NCBI RefSeq assembly: GCF_041260155.1 | Contig: NC_091934.1 | Location: 42,720,898 to 42,784,897 of the forward strand | Origin: Ptychodera flava | Lineage: Eukaryota; Hemichordata; Enteropneusta; Ptychoderidae | Length of the DNA stretch: 64,000 nt | Direction of reading: 5' to 3' | In this document: positions 1 to 10,800 of the stretch, piece by piece | How the letters are laid out: each line of letters opens with the position of its first letter | Numbering within the stretch: position 1 is the first letter of the stretch | Made by a program: the position numbers and the translations under genes | The notes under the pieces: model-generated | Database searches by the model: none | What the model was told of the DNA's origin: nothing | What the model saw: the letters and a program-made list of their open reading frames with translations, nothing else

Positions 1-786
1 TTGCAACAGCTGTACAAGTTGGATTCATGATGATGTTTGGTAGCATTGGACCTCTATGAAGGGAAATGGGAGGGCAAGGGGTAAGTTTATTGTAAATCTA
101 TGTCACATTTGATACAGTGATATGATAATGTGATTTTTTTCATTTTCACATCTTTTCTGACCACTGTTTGACTACTACAACAATTGTTTTCAACATCGAC
201 AAAGAACTTTCTCTTCCTTTTTAGGATTGACTCTAGGGGAATATAGGAAAGGACTCTCCATGCATTCAGTCTACTAATTTTAATGATACTAAATTGTGAA
301 TAATTTAGGTTGTGAACACTATAGCAAGGATTTAATTAAATACACCAATGAATGAAAAGAAAGCATGATACAGTCTCTCAAAGAGTTGCACATGGTGACA
401 GCAACAAATCCACTTTCACACTTTCACAATACCTTTCTGGCCTATGACTTAGGAGGGCTCATTTTGAAGCTCATGGAGAAAATAAAGTAATCACTTGCTT
501 ATTTTTGTGAAAAACAAAAAAAAATTTACTTTTCGCTAAAGCGTTAACAGAGGGATGGTGTTCATTTTGAATTTCAAATGTCATCAATATTGGGTAATTT
601 GTTTCTTCGATCCTTTTTTTTTCATGATTTTGAACGGTGATGTCCTTTGTAAAAATTTTAGCAAAAGTAGAAGTCTTTCAATTTTTGAGGGATGCACATG
701 ATGACCAGGAACAAATCTATTTTTACCTTCTGTGTACTACTGCACAAGTGACAATTATCAAGAAAATGCAACTTGAAAATCTTTAC
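1..786. other. enolase intron 2 (window edge), no exon seen
   Basis: This stretch lies downstream of the first enolase coding exon on the minus strand. I searched the minus strand for the next enolase exon (the part after the first 28 residues) and did not find it, so the intron runs past the left edge. Two loosely similar stretches, near 365-430 and 680-740, both contain a phrase like GCACATGrTGA followed by AACAAATC. They may be an old local duplication. Nothing else is recognisable. Confidence 0.5.
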
Positions 787-871
787 CTTTGGCTGTGCGG
801 AGATCAACCTCAACAGTTGGGTTGCCACGGCTGTCAAAAATCCTACGGGCGTGAATGCTTTCAATGGACAT
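787..871 (-). CDS. ENO: enolase, first coding exon (partial gene)
   Basis: Enolase interconverts 2-phosphoglycerate and phosphoenolpyruvate in glycolysis in the cytosol. Read on the minus strand from ATG at 871, this exon gives 28 residues beginning [16 protein letters not shown] and continuing [12 protein letters not shown], plus one base of a split Gly codon. This is the enolase N-terminus (human ENO1 starts [20 protein letters not shown]). The exon ends at a GTAAAG donor just below 787. Upstream a TTTCTTTCAG acceptor places the exon boundary at 896, so 872-896 is 5' UTR and a noncoding first exon must lie at higher coordinates, probably near 3.1-3.2 kb. The coding part, 28 codons plus one base, matches the equivalent vertebrate exon as I recall it. 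The remaining exons, including the active site, are outside the window. Identity is firm; which paralogue is not meaningful in an invertebrate. Confidence 0.9.
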
Positions 872-896
872 CCTGGACAATTTCCTCTAGACTTCA

Positions 897-3121
897 CTGA
901 AAGAAACTGAACATATACAAAGAAGAGCGAGTATAGGAGAGTTGTCAAAACTTGGTATATGCTGCACTCAAGAAAGTAGCAGCAAATGTACAATTCGTTG
1001 GTAAAACCTGATGTAATGTTAGTCTTTCTTATGCAAATTTAAGGTAACCCACATGCTGAACCTTGGCATTACTTTGTACAATTTGTAATAGCTACAGTAG
1101 GTCTGTTTACCTCCAATCTTATCACTATATCAGTACGTGTTCTGTATAAATTTTCTCATATCACACATATGTATTGTGTTGTCACCAAAGTACATCTATC
1201 AAAATGATTTATCCAAAAATCAGAAGTGGAAGAATAGGCCAATCAACATTGAACAAACAACATGTAGACCAAATGTTTTACGTAACCTTGTTGAATTCAC
1301 TGTAACCATATAAACTATGATATCATGGATGATGATATTTGTCCTTTGAACTTTGTGTAGAAGCATTTCAGGCATGTGCCAATGATGCATGATAAATTGC
1401 TTGCAATCCGTCTGCAAAGGACAAGAACCCACAGACCTACTTCTGCAAATATTGCAAATTACTGTGTGTAAAGAATTGTGTCAATTTGAGAATATTGGTT
1501 TCTTAATTTCTGACCTTGTATCTTCAAGTTAACGTGAAGTTCAATGTATGCATTGGCCAAAAGCACACTAGCGTTTTCAACTTTTCAGATTTTTGAAGTT
1601 GTACATTTAGGATATTTTCATAAGGACAAATTTTGAAATTGACTCAATTGACAAAGGTTTTGATAAATACTATCTCTGAACCAGCATTATTATATTGGAA
1701 GCTGTCATTTACCAAAGTTTTTCACAAATTCCAGTCTCTATCAAGCAACCTCTTTGTATTGAGATATTTCCTACCTTTGTACCCATATATGAAATCTGTA
1801 TGCAGAGCAATGCAATCTGAATCAAGCCATTTCGCAGGAGCTTAAGAAAAATTTGTCAAACATCACCTTTACACATATCGTTGATACATACTGTGTACAC
1901 AAAATGATCAATCAATTGAGATAATTTACCTAAACCTGAGAAAGTTACATAAGAAATACATTTAGGGATAGTGAAAATTGCAGATAACTACCAATTTTAC
2001 TTTAAGAAAACGAACATCTTTAAGAACAGATTCACTTAGTCAAAGTTCTTGTTATGAGCAGTACATGAATGTTAATTAATGTTAATGTTAATGTTAATTT
2101 TATGTGTTTCCCAGTCTCACGTGATAATACCAAAGTTCCTCTATGAATAACAAAACAGAGTAGGAACGTCACCAAAAGTCACCAAAAACTGCAAATCACT
2201 TCCCTAAACCTTAGAAAAGGTGCTACATTTTCCACTCAGCTACATACTCAACTAAAAATGTCATGATAACAGATATTTTTCCACTCATATTGCACAGAAT
2301 ATGACCTTGGGAAAGCCTTGAAGGTCATGTCATGTCTGATATAAATCAATACTGGGGACCTAACATCATACAATAGAAAATTTAAGCACATTGACTGTAT
2401 AGATTTTCAGGTTGTTAGACTGATAATGTCATCAACAAGGATGTTCATGTGTTAGTGCAAGATTTACTTCGTCACTTTTCCTTTTCACAACTTATGCACA
2501 TGAACTACATGGATGAATGCTCATTTAAAATCTTCAACAGTATTCTCTGATAATTTAAATAAGAGTACTTCAGTAATGCTATAAATTACAGTCCAAATAC
2601 CGTGTTTGGAAAATTTCTGTTAATTTGATACGATGGAAAACAACAAAGTAACACTAAGATTTTAGGCTCGACATAACACTCTCGTTTGCACTTCGGCTAA
2701 ACCCAAGGTCAAAGGGTCATGCTGGACTGCACGCACACCAATATGACCTCAGACAAGCAAACCACAACGCCTCTGCATCAGTAACTCTATAACGCTATCA
2801 GAAGTGTGACTAAACATGTTAATTAACAGGATAAACTGAAAATATCATTGTTGGATTTAAAATGAACTATCAGCTCGTTCTATGGAATATGACACTGGCG
2901 GTCAGTGACCTCCACATGCACGGAACATGTCTGTAAATTGTGCAGACGACTCAGCTGCAGTGCAAATTGACAAGTCGAAAATCCAGCCTTTTCCTTCTAA
3001 CTTAACCATCAAATGTTGTTTAGTGGGTCACGAAAACAATACTACCAGAATTTCTGAACGCTTTAAATTTATATAGTCAAAGGTTAGATCAGACTTTAAA
3101 AAGTGTACAGGAAGAGATTAC
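897..3121. other. enolase intron 1, no gene seen
   Basis: This is the intron between the proposed enolase 5' UTR exon and its first coding exon, on the minus strand. It is AT-rich and has no open frame with coding character. Near 2070-2100 there is a short run of GTTAAT repeats. I see no transposon termini in it. Confidence 0.45.
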
Positions 3122-3760
3122 CTTTGTAACTTGCAGGATCGTGTGCCGAGCAGCGCAGAGAATGGTGAACGGCGACCCCAGCGATGACGTTGGGGATATC
3201 TATCCTCGCTCAACATTAAAAATCTGTAAATTAATTCAAATGAAAATATTTGCAATACAATCCATAAAAGTCTCAATATTTGTAATAAATTTAGGAAATC
3301 TTGATCATTTTGTGGTAATTGATATATTTTAAGGTCATATCGAAAAACAGCATAGGTCACAAATAATTTTTTACTGATCCGAGGATGCTGCAACGTGGCC
3401 GCCATCTTTGCACTCACACGCCGGTAAGTACTGAAGCGAATTTTAATCCGTATCAGCAACATATGTGGCGATGTGTTATGGCAAGCGTTGTCGATTTGTA
3501 AGTAGGCTATAGGCTCTCTATTGGACCAGTTTGTGTCACCGGTACAATCGATCTGTTCGATGAAATCACTGATATTGTGCTCTTCCGGGTACAAGAGTTG
3601 CTATTTCTTATCCAGTTTACACGTATGTAGCTCTTCGGATCTGATCGTGAGTCATTCTCTCTCAGGCTTTCCTAACAGTGACGTTGCATACTCTTAGAAA
3701 GCGTATCGTGCGAGTTGCAGTCTTGCCTTCAGCCCTCCTAATTCAGCCGGTAAGCGAATC
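3100..3760. promoter_or_regulatory. probable bidirectional promoter, enolase / RER1
   Basis: Enolase reads left and RER1 reads right from this GC-enriched region, which stands out from the AT-rich surroundings. At 3398-3410 the sequence GCCGCCATCTTTG is the reverse complement of the YY1 core (AAGATGGCGGC), typical of metazoan housekeeping promoters. TGACGT half-sites (CRE-like) occur near 3185 and 3677. Two strong plus-strand splice donors, CCG|GTAAGT at 3424 and CCG|GTAAGC at 3750, mark alternative candidate 5' UTR exons for RER1, whose coding exon is preceded by an acceptor ending at 4868. No TATA box is evident. Confidence 0.5.
3122..3223 (-). other. candidate enolase 5' UTR exon
   Basis: Read on the minus strand, this GC-richer segment ends in CAAGTTACAAAG followed by a GTAATC splice donor. 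It is bounded upstream by an acceptor-like TTAATTTACAG. It would supply the untranslated exon demanded by the acceptor at 897-903. Three reading frames are partly open, but none gives a start joined in frame to the enolase ATG, so I treat it as UTR. The upstream limit could instead be a transcription start anywhere up to about 3.4 kb. Confidence 0.45.
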
Positions 3761-4895
3761 TCAAGCAAACGCTTTGGGTTCCATGGCAAGTGATATGTTT
3801 ATATTAATATTAGCCGTGATTGTGTATACAGCCAATACAGCCATACATTGTGGGTCACGAAGATAAGGTTGTAGTACTGAACTTTAGACTCGTACATCGT
3901 CCGTGTTTTGTATTGAGTCTGTGAAAATCATGACAGTGCACTCTTTTGAAAATGTTTTGAGAGGTAGCGCATCACTTTATCATATGTTTTTGCATACATG
4001 AAGACGTTCTCTAATGGCAGAATGACCGGACTATTTTCTTGATGCAGGGTCACTGATGCGAAACGGTTGAACAGTTTCACGGTTGTTTCTTATTTCACCA
4101 TCGAGTAAACGTCTTAGGTTGTAAATTCTTTTCTTTGCTAGTTTATGGCATCAACTTGCTATCTGTAGAGCCATGGTTCAGGAATTTAAAAATAGTCCTT
4201 TGAGTTGGTTCCATGGTACATCCATCCCTGTAGTATGCCAACTCTTTGATCAATCTTGTTGTGAGCACTTGGCCAGGAGAGAGACTAGGCACAAAGGTAC
4301 ATTGTGATACGGTTGACAAGTTGTGGTGATAGCATTTGCTGTGTCTCTTTCAGTTTCTGGTCATATTCAGAACGCCAATGGCCCAATCTGATTTTGGGCC
4401 ATGTGTAAACGCATACATTGCAAAGAGTGGTTGTACAGCTTTTGAATCTGTGAATGGACAAACATTTCAGCATATTGTAAAGTCACAAGTTACAATGTTG
4501 AATGCTGAAATATTTCCATTGCAATTCTTAAACAATGCCATCATGAGGGTTGGTCTTCCTGCTTGTCAACCTTGCATCAGGGTCAGTATTAGCCCTCCAA
4601 TCTGGGTTCACTCAGGGAACCACTGTATCAAAGACAGATAGTGTTTTTGCTTCTTTAGATCTCGAGTACACTTGATAATGGACTTTGAACTACAGTGATT
4701 AAGTCTTCTGTACCCTCACAGTGGTTTTAATCTGCCAAAGGGTGATTTCCAAGCTTACAGAAACCTTGTGGCAGGTACTATGGTACAAACTGGATACCAG
4801 CAACTCTCAAAATAATGAAATTGTCATTAACATTCATTCGATTGTCTCTATTATTGTAATTCTACAGGTACTATAAACAGTGTTGAGAACAAAAG

Positions 4896-7800
4896 ATGGA
4901 TGATTCGGGGCCAGCACAACCATCATTAATCAGTAGATTCTTTACCAGATTAGGACAGGTGAGTTTGTTTTTACAAGACTATCAGTTGTACGCTAGATGC
5001 CATGTTTCAGGATTATGATCCAACTATCACTCAGAACTCAATGCTTAATATTATGACCAACACTTCAAAGTCATTATTGTGTTTTATTGTGTCACCCTTT
5101 CACATCCCATTACCCCAGACTGAGGGATAACCGTTTCATAGAAAAGCATCATTGTTTTGTACCAGCATGCATCTGTTAACACAATGTGCTTCTAATGATA
5201 TGAACCTAAGTGGATCGATTCAATTTCTTCAGTGACAGTCCCTCTATCACTTCAGTCGATACAAAGTCAATAGAAAAATTGAGATTTTAGAGCATGTTCA
5301 TTGGACAACAGGTCACTGAAAATAAGTCTCTTTCTTTCCCTTTTCCTGTCAAGTTCATCCATTTGTTATCAGTTCAAGGCTGACAAATACTATAAAATTT
5401 CCCATGTGATGTTATTTTACAGACTTGACCATTTCAAGCCTCATCACTGACATGTACTTAATACTAAAATACAAGTATACATGGTAACTGTGTTAGCGCT
5501 GGGTTTGGAAAGCTGTTAGCCACTGTGGCGAATAGTTTCAAATTTTATTAGCCACAGACAAATTTTATTAGCCACACATTTTTACGAAAACAAAGCTTTC
5601 TATAATGCTATAATCTCCAATGTTGGTTGCATGCACAAGAATAAACTATCAACACATCAACCTTATATCCAATTGTCTTCATTTTAACACTGGAAATTGC
5701 TTGATTTTGGACCCCGATGCAAATCGACAGCAGCACGCAACATTGAGACCACGATTAAAATGAACTGCAACACGGAAGGTTGGGACCGCGAGGCAAATCA
5801 ACAGCATGACAGCAACATTGAACGTTCGGACTGCGATTAAAATAGAAGTTTGGTTACACGTAATTACGTTACATCAGTACACGTAGCCACAGAGTAATAT
5901 CATAGACAGAGTGGCAACAGCTATTGTTTAAGGCGTGAAGCGGTTACGTAAGCAATCCATGTTTGCCTCGCCTCACGAAGCTCTTGGCTCTCTTTTCCGA
6001 AGAGTGCCAACCATGCACCCTTCGGTAATTTTCGGATTTTCACCAATTGTTCAGCGAAAGTATGTTCGACAAAGCTTGTGTTGTTGTTGTCGTGTGGTGC
6101 TGATCGGAATTGATGTGCTGGCGAAAACGGAGTGTTTTGAGCTTCAGGAAAGTGGGTTTTAACCGTTTTAAAAATTCCTCTCATATTTTTATGAATATAT
6201 AATGAGTGTGTTTGAACCAAATTTGAAAGTCTTTTATCTATACTGTCTGGTTTTACTCAATGGTTTACGGTCAGTCATACCGTCTTTTACACGTGCGCCA
6301 AGAAAGGACATGTTTATGAAACTGCTGGCGTGTTATGTTTTGATTGGCGTGAGGCAGTGTTTCTGGCCTGAGAGCTCACAAAGTAACCATGGTTGCTACG
6401 CGACTGGCAGTACGATGCCATCTCGTCGTATGTTTCGCATAATCTCGTGTAATTATCAACCACAAACCAAGCCTCCAAAAAGTTTAACACCTTTTAAGCT
6501 CATTTTAATATGAAAAGCCAATAGTCTACAGAGACGACCATGGAACAAAAGGCATGCAAGTGTTGCCACTCTGTCTGATATTACTCTGTGACGTAGCGTC
6601 TTTGTCACGTCATACAAGACGTCGCGTAAATGTGGCACAGACGTTCGGAACATCATCAAATGACACTTCTACATGTAGTCTTAATTATGTGTAGTAATTT
6701 TTAGATTTTCTTGGTGATTTGCGGGAATTTAGACAGGAAATCTCGTTAAGTACTAGTATCATTGTAAATTAGCAAACATCTTTGATATCAGAAAATTCCG
6801 TAGAGTACACCTGTACAAGACGTACGTGCTATGATTTCCTGATATAAATGAAATGTTGTCTAATTCAACTTTCTACCTGAAGCTGTCACAAAGATTTTCG
6901 TAAACCACATAAATAACTGTATTACAGAAAATCGGTAAATTTAATGCGAGGATACAACGAGCTTGAATAGTCCTCGCGTAGAGAAATTAATTGTTTCTTA
7001 AAACTTAGACGAATTTCGTATGTTTCTGAAAAAACAATACGACAAAATCAACCAAAAAAATCACAACTGAGCATGGATACGCGTACGCCACTGTGTGCCT
7101 TCAGACGTACACGTAATTAGATTATAACCTCTCTAATGAACAACAACACGGAACGTCGAGACCGCGATGCAAATCGACAACAACACGGAATGCGTCGCTG
7201 GGAAGGCGATTTTTATGAACATCAATACGGGACCATGAGGACCGCGATGCAAATCGACCACCATTAAAATAAGACCTCGATTAAAATGCGCAACACGGAA
7301 CGTCTAGACCACGATGCAAATAAATTTCAACACCGAACGTTGTGACCACGATTAAAATGCGTATGTCTGCTGTAGCAAAAGTTTCAATTCTCGCGAGTGT
7401 TCGCTTTGCTTGCTGTACACTAGACAAAATGACGTCAAATTTATGGCGAGACTAGGGCTCGATTGCGTCTGCCTGCATTTTCAATTCTCGCGATAGTCAT
7501 TTATGTGCATGCTGTACACTATACAATTTGACGTCAAATCTCTCGCGAGACTTGGCTCGATTGCAATTGCGTACGTCAGAGAGATCAATACGGAAGTAGA
7601 TATAGTTTTTTCGCGAATCGCCGAAAGAGAAGCGCAGATCAACAAACAAAAAAACCCACGTTTTTGCTTATTTTGCGGAATTTTTTCAACAAAAATCACT
7701 TTCGCCACTGTGGCGAATTAGGATCGATTTTTCTTCGCCACTGCTGATTTCAATTCGCATTTGCGAACGTGGCGAATGGGCAGCGCGAACACAGGGTAAT

Positions 7801-10800
7801 TTTAGTGACTTGACTTGATATGACAGTGTCTGTTGAAGTGATGGTTTTAACCCTTTGCACCCTGACCCCCTGGTACTCTATGACGTCGTCGGACATTTAT
7901 GACCGAGCCGGGTTCAAAGGGTTAAAATGATCTTCCTGGATGTCATCACTAACTGTAGATGACATGACCTGAATCTGAAAAGACATGAAGTTGTCTGTAA
8001 TTTCATTATGGCATTGCTGATCTTTACGAATCAAACGGTAAAGTTTGACTTTTGTCATTAGGGGAAGACTGCATTAACTTGCATGGTACCTGAAACCCGA
8101 GTCCTTGACTGACCAACTCGGGTGACAAACAGAAGACTTTTAATCCCCAAGGTGTGAATGTTCCATTGTTATGTTTATCTAATCCAGCTGGTGCCATTGT
8201 AGTGCCATTGTAGTGCAGGCAGGTCTGTGAAATCGATCCTCTAGGGAAGTAGGGTATTCCTAAGTTAATGGAGCTCTCCCGTTATGTATGGTGGCATAGA
8301 TGCAGGGTTATATAGTGCTCAATCTTAGGCCAATGAATTTATGATACATTGATAACGACTCATTATTTGCATATTCTAACTATGCTCATCAGTAAACTTT
8401 GGATAAATGAATACATTTATTGAGGAAATTTAACATTAGATGGTGTATGTAAGCTATGATGCTAGAGAACATTAATATCATTCTTAACTTCTAAATTGAG
8501 TCATGATCCTAATTCTGTCCTTCACAGTGTCAGTTTCATGAGACATTGAATGTAATACTTCAGAGAATTTTTACGTTTTCAAATTATGTTGTCAGAGATG
8601 AACTTGGTTATACTCACAGGAAATAATTGCATCTACTGATTTCCTGTCTCCATTCATAAAACATGATCTCATTGAGAGTTTCACTTTCACTTTACTAACA
8701 TTTATGCTTGAGTAAAATAATCTACCACTCTTTTATCATAGAGGATGTCCCTAAAGATCATGTGCTGTTGAAATTGTATACGATGCAGAAATTTCTAATT
8801 CTATCAGCATTCCATGTTTTCTTGAGAAAAATTATATCACAGAGGACCCGATGTAACATGTGAAATGATAGAAGATGATGGAAAATAACAAATGATGCAT
8901 TGAAATGAAAACCAGTAAGGTTTAAAATAGTTTCTCGTTTACTCTGAGATATCTGTCCGCGTGTTATGAATGACAGTGATAAAATTTTCATCCCTGAGTT
9001 GTGTCAAATGCTTATCTACTGGTCTAATAACTTAAAAAAATATTTCATATTTACAATATTTAGTGTTGTCTTGATAATCAGATTACATATGGCACAAGAT
9101 CACTAATTCACTTCCGCGTTCGTTACGCACGAAGATAGTTCGGAAGAAAAATAGTGCAGACCTTGAAGTTTGATATCTGCATGGATGCTTGTTTAGTTTG
9201 AACTTTAACTTCAAGAATTTTTGTAAAGATATTTTTCTGCCTGAATCAAAATGCAGACTGTTGTGAATAATGGCTGAAGCATTTGGTGGTATTATGAGGA
9301 GTTCTAGGGCTAATAGAAATCATAACAATAAGCCTGAATTTTGTCAAAAACACCACTGAGGGCGCTATTTTCATCACTATCTCAAAATTTCCGTGGGCTT
9401 GCCCCACACGAAAAATTAATCAGTAGTCAAGCTGACATTGACCTAACACCTGTTAAGAGGATTAGTGCCACTGAATGTTTTAAAATAGGAAAATCGAGCT
9501 CAACGCTACTGTGGTGGCATATGGGAAATTAATTAGTGGTCTTGTGCCATATACTTTAATCAATGACATATTCAGTCAAACAGAACTTTGTGGTGGAGGT
9601 AGCTTCATCTGTAAGTTTAAGCATTGGATTTAATTGCAATAATATATGACTTCTTTACAGAAACGGAACATTTTTGCGGAAACTGAATGATGTTTGAGTC
9701 TCCAAAACTTTTTTTGTTGTTTCTCAACATAACAAAATTATGCAATACTAAGGCCAGAGTTTCGCTATTTGATTGCATAAAGTACAAATAATGAATTCAT
9801 GTAAATATCAGATATAACTGCAACAGACTGTACAGCACAGCAATTCCTGTGGTAGCATAAAGGGCATGAGTCAAGATTACTTGACGCAAACCTTTGATTA
9901 CGAATGAAAAAGGTTTTCCTGGAGGGCCTGTGCTGAACGCAAATGATAGACTCCCTAGCTTACTGGTGTTTAATGAAAAGGCTGTCCTTAATCCAGCGTA
10001 TCTATACAAACGGAAGTCTCTAGATATACCAGTGAAGGACCACAACATTTATCTACAATTCCAAAATAAAAATTACAGGATTGCAATGTCATGATGAGAA
10101 TTTGAAATTGTTTTTTATTTTGTTTCAGATTTATCAAAAGTGTTTAGATTCATGGACACCTCATGTTGTAGCCAGATGGGTAGCATCACTTGTATTATTT
10201 CTAACATATGGAGTCAGAGTATTTTTTCTTCAGGTGAGTAAGTATTTTTCAAATTATCAGTGTCTATGTAGGATATGTTGAAGTAAGTGTAATTATAAAA
10301 ATTCAAAGATGGATACTGATATGTAGACTGTTTTGAGTCAGTGTGGACAAATACTAAACTGGGTTGAACTTGCAAGAGAGTTTGTACTACTACATTATTC
10401 ATTATTAAACTCACTAGCAACTTTACCTGTTCACCCCGGATTTCCTTAAAATGTCCCTCAATAGCCATGGATAACAAAAGATTTGGGCCAAACCATGGTG
10501 GTGAAGGGGTTGAATCTGCTTTGTCTGATTTGAGCTCTCAGAGAAGATTTTAAACTCAATGCATGACAAAATGCACTTTTTCATACATTTGATTTTACTG
10601 ATAATAAATGTTACAAAATTTTAATATTCAAAATATGATCTCTTGTGCGATATTTCAATATTTCTGTGGCTTACACTTTGTAATTTCTGTTGCAGGGTTG
10701 GTACATAGTAACATATGCATTGGGAATATACCACTTAAATCTTTTTATAGCTTTTCTCTCACCGAAGATAGACCCAGCACTAGTCGATGAAACAGGTAAT

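Larger units (their letters stand above)
5488..7794. mobile_element. non-autonomous DNA transposon, TSD GGTAA
   Basis: The ends form an imperfect inverted repeat: CTGTGTTAGCGCTG at the left and CAGCGCGAACACAG at the right. The direct repeat GGTAA flanks them at 5483-5487 and 7795-7799. Near both ends lies GCCACTGTGGCGAAT (about 5518 and 7704). The interior has degenerate tandem blocks on both sides (about 5700-5850 and 7138-7360) mixing the phrases AACACGGAACG, GACCGCGATGCAAATC and GACCACGATTAAAATG. No transposase frame is seen. It sits in RER1 intron 1 and hosts the nested element at 5890-6590. Confidence 0.75.

Noticed and set aside
1-90. Possible exon ending in a GTAAGT donor near 79
   Set aside because: All three frames are closed before the donor and the strand is opposite to enolase.
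3118-3594. 158-residue minus-strand frame over the enolase/RER1 promoter
   Set aside because: It spans a splice donor and acceptor expected for enolase 5' UTR and has no homologue; its MAATLQ start is simply the YY1 motif read as codons.
5921-6220. 99-residue minus-strand frame as a host gene
   Set aside because: It lies inside a transposon with a precise target duplication; at best a remnant of the element's own gene.
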